From Brienomyrus brachyistius (taxonomy: Eukaryota > Chordata > Actinopteri > Osteoglossiformes > Mormyridae), in the NCBI RefSeq assembly GCF_023856365.1, contig NC_064548.1, positions 10,589,642-10,653,641 on the forward strand: 64,000 nucleotides of DNA, in the 5' to 3' direction. This document shows positions 61,824-64,000 of the stretch, piece after piece. The position numbers and the translations under genes are program-made. The notes under the pieces are model-generated. The model searched no databases. It had not been told where the DNA came from and worked only from the letters and a program-made list of their open reading frames with translations. The stretch's first letter is position 1; every line of letters starts with the position of its first letter.

Positions 61824-62357
61824 TGATAGCGGCTCTCCGTGAGTTCCACACACAGACTGCTAAGCCCTCCATCCAGGCTTCAAATCATGGTGGAGCTGAG
61901 ACTCTCCTATTCTGGTCTAGGAAGAAAGGCAGACAGATTCATGCAGAGACACATTCACATGGTCAGCAGCCCCCGGCTATTTCAGCTGTCAGAGCCCCCC
62001 CCCCTACTATTTTCTACAATGGTCTAGATCAGTGGTCTCCAACGTTATTAACAGTGAAAGATACTTTTACGAAAGAAAATAATCTGGCAAGCTATTGGGC
62101 TGTTACGGTAAAAGTTGATGTCCGGTACCGGGTATACTTTGCCAGCTGGGTGGGGGGTGGGGGTGTTCACTGTTGTGATCGACTTAAAAAGTCTGAAAGA
62201 TTGAAGTACTTTCTTCTGGGATGTACATGGGAATGGTCAGTGTTGGTGGAAGCCCATGTGTCACCCTAGGCAACCCTCCTCATCTCCACCCTCCATTTAA
62301 GATAAAGTGAAACCAGCTTGCAAAGTCAGCGCCACTCAGAAGATGCTGCCCATGTAT

Positions 62358-63347
62358 GGGTACTTTTCCACCGCACCAAGTACGGCACTTTCGGTACTTT
62401 CCCTTTTATATTAACTTCCGGTCAAGTACCGGTATCAAAAGTTCTAGTACCTAAAATGCCAAACCAAGTGGAGCACTTCTTTGATACTTCAGTAGTTAGG
62501 GGTGGGAATTGAAACGCTATCTGTGTTGATTGGTTATGCAAATAGCCTGCCTCTTAAACACAATATAACCACAGTCTTGAAGAAGTTGCAAACCCAGAAA
62601 CGAACGATAAACACTATAAAAAAAATTAAAGTAATAATGATGGATGTGTTGACAAATGAAGAAACTGAAGCCTTAATTGAGATGTGGTTGGAAGACGAGA
62701 TACAAGATCAGGATGACATGACAGAGAAAATTATATTTTATATAATATAATATGGCATCACCGTATTGGACAAATTTCAAATATCTTGATGTAATTTTGT
62801 TGTAATAAACATTGGTGTATTTATAAAGCAAAGACGGAGTAAAACAAATTTCTCACAAACCAATCTAGGACTGATTTAACCAGCAAGGATGAAAATGATT
62901 GTGACTGTCTCAGAGAATGAATGCAGCCCTCATGCAAAAGCAGTGGAGGTCAACTGGTTTTAAACATGCACTAGATAATCTTCAAAAAGAATAATCGTTA
63001 AAATTGCTAAACTTGCTAAGTTTTTCTTCCTATGATAGAGTAAAAATGTTTTAGCGAAACTTAAACTGACAGATTTGAAGGTATGAAAAAGCCTGATCTA
63101 ATCCTGCTGACTCGCAATGTAAGAATTGCATGTGCATAACATGTGATGTTGGTATTAGCATCACAGTTCATCCTGCCTGCACTATAATATATGTACGCAT
63201 TTTTAGAATTCAGTACAAAACACCCTGCCTTGCGTTGTTATGCCATTTAGGGGCAGTATCAGTTTTTACTCCAGCTTGGAGAACCGTACCTTTGGTGCTT
63301 TCTTGAAGTACCAAAAGTACAGCACCTGGTGCAATGGGAAAGTGCCC
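62358..63347 (+). mobile_element. Non-autonomous PIF/Harbinger-like element
   Basis: Imperfect inverted ends of about 45 bases (GGGTACTTTTCCACCGCACC versus GGGCACTTTCCCATTGCACC) flanked by TAT on both sides (3-base duplication). Inside, 62640-62750 encodes DVLTNEETEALIEMWLEDE, resembling the start of the Myb/SANT-like protein of Harbinger transposons. No transposase was seen. Confidence 0.6.
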
Positions 63348-64000
63348 TATATGCAGCATAGCAAAAGGGGATCATAGATACCAGTGTTTCCAAAGCAGAG
63401 CAAGTTCAGCTCATGTCAGTCTGTTCCACAAGGTCATTAATCTGATTTAGAGTAAAATGTGAGGACCTTTGAGCATTGCAGACTATCAATGTCTTCCAAG
63501 CTTATGAGACAAACTATTGAGCCCTGCCATACAAAATTCAGTACTACACAAGTCGGCAATCGTGCATAAGCTGGACTTGTAAAACTGTTCTGGCTGTTTA
63601 AATGCCAGCATTGTCTTTGTAGTCAAGCTAATATTACTGGGAAAGGAGATACTGTAAGGAAGAGGAGTCTTCTTTTATGGGTTAAATGAGTACAGTGGAC
63701 ATGCAGTATTTGTATGCATAAGCTTTGCATTACAATAAGATTAGACAAACGTATATGATGTTCATGTTCAAAATGTAAAATACAAAGTTAAGCCAAGAGC
63801 TGACCACACGTTTGACTGTGAATCTGCTAGGCTCTTGAGCTCTTCAGTCGTGCTGTTTCAACAAGTGTTTGTATTGATCAGTCCTGCACTCGTTCACAAA
63901 TGACAAGTGCAAAAACTCCAACTGAATAGGTCCAGCTCCTAAGACTAAGACTGGGGATTACTAACTTTTTGGGGTTGGGTCAGCCAGCTATTACACAGAG

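Larger units (their letters stand above)
59051..64000. other. Upstream flank of slc4a3
   Basis: No recognised gene. Contains a family-B repeat, a LINE tail fragment and the Harbinger-like element. Confidence 0.6.

Overview
The window is vertebrate nuclear DNA, almost certainly from a ray-finned fish. Genes are split into short GT-AG exons. The introns are full of tRNA-derived SINEs with fish-type cores, TIR elements, a Tc1 transposon close to the common teleost consensus, and long GATA/GA/TG microsatellites. The species cannot be fixed from the sequence alone.

Two protein-coding genes are recognised, both on the minus strand. (1) slc4a3, encoding the plasma-membrane Cl-/HCO3- exchanger AE3, fills 26.65-58.43 kb. 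I could assemble 22 coding exons whose splice phases all join into one open frame of 3,681 bases (1,226 residues plus stop), close to the mammalian long form of about 1,230. A further candidate first coding exon in intron 5 (43.43-43.68 kb) joins exon 6 in the correct phase. It would give a 1,031-residue protein, about the length of the mammalian cardiac isoform cAE3. (2) igfbp2 is represented only by its first coding exon (9.74-10.10 kb: signal peptide and cysteine-rich IGF-binding domain). Its later exons were not found in the 9.7 kb downstream, so they probably lie beyond position 1.

Layout: 1-9.74 kb is igfbp2 intron 1 with repeats. 10.1-25.7 kb is intergenic and repeat-rich. 25.74-26.65 kb is the probable slc4a3 3' UTR. 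26.65-58.43 kb is slc4a3, with a Tc1 copy in intron 21, nested SINE/hAT in intron 18, a SINE and a hAT MITE in intron 8, a LINE remnant in intron 7, a MITE in intron 3, and two palindromic elements in the 8.1 kb intron 1. 58.45-59.05 kb is a CpG-richer stretch that may hold the long-form promoter. 59-64 kb has no recognised gene but contains a Harbinger-like element.

The most unusual feature is at 20.34-21.16 kb. A decayed DNA copy of slc4a3 exon 3, together with its splice donor and flanking intron, sits inside a TIR (MITE-like) element of the same family that lies 34 bp from the exon 3 donor in the parent gene. This composite is itself bracketed by a second pair of about 70 bp inverted repeats 2.2 kb apart. 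It looks like exon capture by a non-autonomous element.
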